A program made the translations under genes and the position numbers. Below, piece after piece: positions 61,168 to 64,000 of a DNA stretch of 64,000 nt. How positions within the stretch are numbered: position 1 is the first letter of the stretch; every line of letters begins with the position of its first letter. Under the pieces are notes generated by a model. It did no database searches. It was not told where the DNA came from and saw nothing but the letters and a program-made list of their open reading frames with translations. Origin of the DNA: RPRC01 sp034933285. Lineage in GTDB: Bacteria; Desulfobacterota; Desulfuromonadia; Geobacterales; Geobacteraceae. The DNA lies in contig JAYFNT010000003.1 of NCBI GenBank assembly GCA_034933285.1, positions 62,001 through 126,000 on the forward strand. The letters are read 5' to 3'.

Positions 61168-62808
61168 ATGCAGGATGCGTATGGAAAGATGCTGAAGAAG
61201 GTTGCCAGGCTTGGCAAACTGAGCGATCTGGATGACGTGATCAAGACTTCCTCGATCCTGTTGAAGAACATCGCCGATATCAGGTGGGCGCTGGTATATT
61301 TTTTCGACAGAGAACTCCAGGGGTTCACCCCGGCCAGGGGATACGGCTTGCCCCAGCGCTATATCAGGCTCTTCGAAAACACCCCGCTTCATCCGGACAA
61401 ATTGCCGGCCCTCAAGTCCATGCTTTTGAAAAAGCAGCACCTGCTCATAACCGACACTGCCACGTCGGACATGGTGAACCCCTCATGCCGCAAGCTTCTC
61501 GGGGACTTGACCCTGCTTGCGGTTCCAATGATCGTCAGGAATCAGGTACTGGGAACGATCTTTGTAGCGCGGCCCAACACTCTTCCTCCATTCACTGAAA
61601 AAGGTATCAAGCTCATAAAGGGTATGGCTGCAAACGCTGCCTTATCCGTCAGCCATATGCGCCTTTATGACGAAACCCTGGACACGGCAATTGACCTTGC
61701 GAAAAGGGTAGACACCATCATGACGCTGGATGAGATAAACAAGGCCATTTCTTCAACGCTGAGCAGAGAAAAAATATTTGAAAAGGCGATCCAGGGAATC
61801 GAACGCACTGTTTCGTGTGCAATGGTGGTCATAATCCAGAAAGAAAAAAAAGGCTTTGTCGTAACATTGTCCCATTGGAAAGAAGGGACAGCCGTGCCGG
61901 TGATGCGCACCGGTGCTCGGCTGTCCCTGTACCGCTCTTTGGCGGGGAATGCCCTGAACAAGGGGAAAACGATTTCCGTCGAGACCCTCGGAGCGCTGCG
62001 AAAACCCGGACCCCTGGACCGGATCCTTTCCGAAGCCGGCCTGGCCACGCTGCTTGCCGTTCCCCTTATCAGCCGGGACAAGGCAAAAGGAGTGCTCCTA
62101 GTGGGGGATCGTCATCCGGGGGGCTTTGCCGGGGAGGAGACTTTTGTCGTTGAGAAGATCGCGTCCCAGATATCCGTTGCCCTGGAAAACGCCAAGCTTT
62201 ACGAAGACATGAGGAGCCTTTTCATAAGCACTGTATCGAGCCTTGCCAATGCCATAGACGCCAAGTCGCCGTGGACTAAGGGCCACTCTGAACGGGTCAT
62301 GAACATTGCCGCGGCACTGGCGGAAGAGATGGGGCTTTCGGAAATGGCCTTGGAACAGATCAGGATAGCCGGCTTGTTGCACGATATAGGCAAGATCGGA
62401 ATACTGGAGGCTCTTCTGGAAAAACCGGACAAGATTTCCGATGAAGAATTTCCCCCGATGCTGCAGCATCCGGAGAAAGGGGTGGCCATCCTGTCCCCCA
62501 TAGAACAGCTTCAGGATATACTCCCGACCATCCGCCATCACCACGAACGGTATGACGGAACCGGGTATCCCGACGGCCTGAAGGGGGAAGAAATCCCGCT
62601 GCAAGCCAGAATCGTAGCGGTGGCCGACGCTTTTGACGCCATGGTATCCGACAGACCCTACAAGAAGGGTTCCACCGTCCGGAAAGCTTTGAAAGTGCTT
62701 GAGAAGGAGGCCGGCCGTCAATTCGATCCTGATGTGGTCGAATGCTTCAGTAACAAGGTGGCGGACAGATTGCGGCTATTCACCAAGGGAAATCATAAAC
62801 GGTACTGA
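61168..62808 (+). CDS. GAF-GAF-HD-GYP cyclic-di-nucleotide phosphodiesterase
   Basis: A 546-residue soluble signalling enzyme. Two GAF domains occupy residues about 20-165 (ALVYFFDRELQGFTPARGYG, LLAVPMIVRNQVLGTIFVAR) and 190-345 (LAVPLISRDKAKGVLLVGDR). The HD-GYP domain follows: HSERVMNIAAALAEEMG, H405-D406 in LLHDIGKIGI, HPEKGVAIL, and HHERYDGTGYPDGLKGEEIP, all metal ligands and the GYP motif intact. It should hydrolyse c-di-GMP or, as known for some Geobacter enzymes, cGAMP. No adjacent partner gene; output is probably local cyclic-nucleotide control. Confidence 0.93.
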   Translation: MQDAYGKMLKKVARLGKLSDLDDVIKTSSILLKNIADIRWALVYFFDRELQGFTPARGYGLPQRYIRLFENTPLHPDKLPALKSMLLKKQHLLITDTATSDMVNPSCRKLLGDLTLLAVPMIVRNQVLGTIFVARPNTLPPFTEKGIKLIKGMAANAALSVSHMRLYDETLDTAIDLAKRVDTIMTLDEINKAISSTLSREKIFEKAIQGIERTVSCAMVVIIQKEKKGFVVTLSHWKEGTAVPVMRTGARLSLYRSLAGNALNKGKTISVETLGALRKPGPLDRILSEAGLATLLAVPLISRDKAKGVLLVGDRHPGGFAGEETFVVEKIASQISVALENAKLYEDMRSLFISTVSSLANAIDAKSPWTKGHSERVMNIAAALAEEMGLSEMALEQIRIAGLLHDIGKIGILEALLEKPDKISDEEFPPMLQHPEKGVAILSPIEQLQDILPTIRHHHERYDGTGYPDGLKGEEIPLQARIVAVADAFDAMVSDRPYKKGSTVRKALKVLEKEAGRQFDPDVVECFSNKVADRLRLFTKGNHKRY

Positions 62809-62857
62809 ACTGGCTTATCTTGCACAATGGTTTTGAAGCAATTACTCATGATACTTT

Positions 62858-62974
62858 CGCAAAAAGTCGTCATACCCGCGAAAGCGGGTATCCAGGGGTT
62901 TTGTAATAGGCTGTAATTCCCGGATTCCCGTTTGCGCGGGAATGACAGAAATAATGCATTATCGACTTTTTGCG
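62858..62974. repeat. 117-bp palindromic intergenic repeat
   Basis: CGCAAAAAGTCG (62858-62869) and CGACTTTTTGCG (62963-62974) are perfect 12-bp inverted ends. Inside are two more hairpins, ACCCGCGAAAGCGGGT and TTCCCGTTTGCGCGGGAA. The CCCGCGAAAGCGGG core is typical of dispersed MITE-like repeats in many genomes. Confidence 0.7.
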
Positions 62975-63130
62975 GGTGCCTCACGCATAATTATTCAGTT
63001 GTTGTGAATTGTGCGTGAGAGTGATGTGACTTGAGAAATTGTTGGCTGTAAGAGATGTAAGTTTTCCCGACAGTATGCGGGAATTGTTATCCGCGGCAAA
63101 CACGTTATAGTTTATATACACTTAATTAGA

Positions 63131-63323
63131 TTCCATCCGGAAAGTCTCTCCGGGGCCGGAGCGGAACTTTCTCGTAGCTCGTAATATGACTCACTGGTCG
63201 GAGCTTTTATTGGTTTCAAGCGCTTTCCCGGCTTTCGAGATCTTGCACTGAACCCGTATCACGATCTCCTCGAAAGCCCCGCTCCGGCCTTTATCAGCCA
63301 TTACCAGGAGTATCCGGATGGAA
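63131..63323. repeat. Nested triple inverted repeat / structured element
   Basis: Three perfect nested arms: TTCCATCCGGA (63131-63141) with TCCGGATGGAA (63313-63323); GGCCGGAGCGG (63154-63164) with CCGCTCCGGCC (63279-63289); GGCTTTCGAG (63230-63239) with CTCGAAAGCC (63269-63278). A side hairpin AGCTC/GAGCT lies in the left gap. The rest of 62809-63713 shows no gene. Confidence 0.7.
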
Positions 63324-63713
63324 ATTAATTACTCCCAAAAATGGTCGCGTGTTTGAATAGTCTCGGAAATGAATAGTAATTACAAGGGATAACAGCAAAT
63401 TGCCGTGGTCTTTTTGTTTGTGCCCCATTTTATCGGCAACGTGGCAAGTTGAGATGATTTGATGGAAACCCCTGTCTTGCGAATTGTTTTGCAGAAGGAG
63501 GTCAAGTGGTTTACGAGTGGTAATAGCTGTCGGGAAAATTATCACTTTAGTTTTTTAATCATGTCAGGGAGCAACAAAGCTTATGTTTATTAGTTGCTTG
63601 AAATGATTGCACATTTCTTGCATATATACTGAAGAGCCGATTTTTTTGAAGCTGATGATACCGGGTTCAACGTTCAAGGTAAATGTGCGACATGCAATTT
63701 GCCGGAGGGAAAT

Positions 63714-63926
63714 ATGCGGGAAATTATGGTCGTATATGACGATGGGTCCATGGGCTCTGTTGCAGTCAGCAGACTTGATGCGCTCATTGCATCCGGAAGA
63801 ATCAGATCATTCATGCGTGCCGATGGGTGGGTGCGGGTGGGCGTCGATCCAATCAGAAGAATAAATTGCCAGGGAAGGGATCGCAGAAAAAATGTTCATG
63901 ACGTCATGCGCAGAGTAGGGGGCTGA
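63714..63926 (+). CDS. GSU3473-family small protein
   Basis: A 70-residue protein matching the Geobacter GSU3473 family: VVYDDGSMGSVAVSRLDALI, then RIRSFMRADGWVRVGVDPIR. The family is restricted mostly to Geobacter relatives, which supports the host guess. GGAGGGAAAT lies before the ATG at 63714. Function unknown; the beta-strand layout suggests a small PilZ-free binding unit. The last 74 nt of the window hold nothing recognisable. Confidence 0.8.
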   Translation: MREIMVVYDDGSMGSVAVSRLDALIASGRIRSFMRADGWVRVGVDPIRRINCQGRDRRKNVHDVMRRVGG

Positions 63927-64000
63927 TCCGGACGGAGGAACGATCAGCCGGTATGTTCATCCCGCGTGGTGAGAAGTCAGGTGGTTGACTCGTCCAGGGG

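Overview
The window looks like a chromosome stretch from a Geobacterales / Desulfuromonadota bacterium. The right third carries a GSU3473-type small protein, a haem c cytochrome P460, an HD-GYP protein with GAF sensors, a DTW-domain protein, small ferredoxins and a decayed metal-resistance block, a mix typical of Geobacter relatives. No rRNA, tRNA or CRISPR array was seen. All functional calls rest on motif reading and recall of families, without database searches.

Region 1 (1-16.4 kb, GC-rich, all on +) is the baseplate, spike and fibre part of a contractile phage tail or tailocin: CIS tube protein, LysM-like tail protein, gpD hub, M15 peptidase, DUF1353, gpV spike, XhlA-like membrane protein, PAAR tip, Big2/YfaP-like decorations, gp25, gpJ, gpI, several small tail proteins and a 1182-residue DUF4815-type fibre. 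Two intergenic leaders in this operon share exact sequence blocks and a common hairpin plan. Region 2 (16.7-19.5 kb) is an amidoligase / class II glutamine amidotransferase / gamma-glutamylcyclotransferase cassette that may modify a peptide or cell-wall component.

Region 3 (19.5-39.95 kb) is a stacked defence island: an HTH gene with a type I restriction-modification operon (hsdM-hsdS-hsdR), then Kiwa (kwaA-kwaB), Shango (sngA-sngB-sngC) and Hachiman (hamA-hamB), followed by an unrecognised 384-residue protein with a HEPN-like R-x4-H motif, a DUF2188 protein and a methyltransferase. Base composition becomes AT-richer where Kiwa begins, right inside a truncated HARE-HTH-like reading frame left behind hsdR, so the island was probably built stepwise. 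A P4-type tyrosine integrase (40.4-41.7 kb) follows.

Region 4 (41.7-53 kb) is a worn region: IS3 and Tn3 relics, a GerMN-like lipoprotein, Met/His-rich and membrane proteins, a DUF6448 pseudogene, a copper/silver-type P1B ATPase whose phosphorylation motif reads DKTCT instead of DKTGT, small membrane proteins, an ICMT-like methyltransferase, a response-regulator stub cut by a REP-transposase-like relic, a cytochrome P460 and a ferredoxin. Region 5 (53-64 kb) holds ordinary-looking chromosomal genes: a PAS histidine kinase between two diverged direct repeats, a HAD hydrolase, a diadenylate-cyclase-like sensor protein, a nitroreductase, an SppA lipoprotein peptidase, DUF2127, a DTW protein and a GAF-GAF-HD-GYP protein. 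It ends with two inverted-repeat elements and a GSU3473-family gene.
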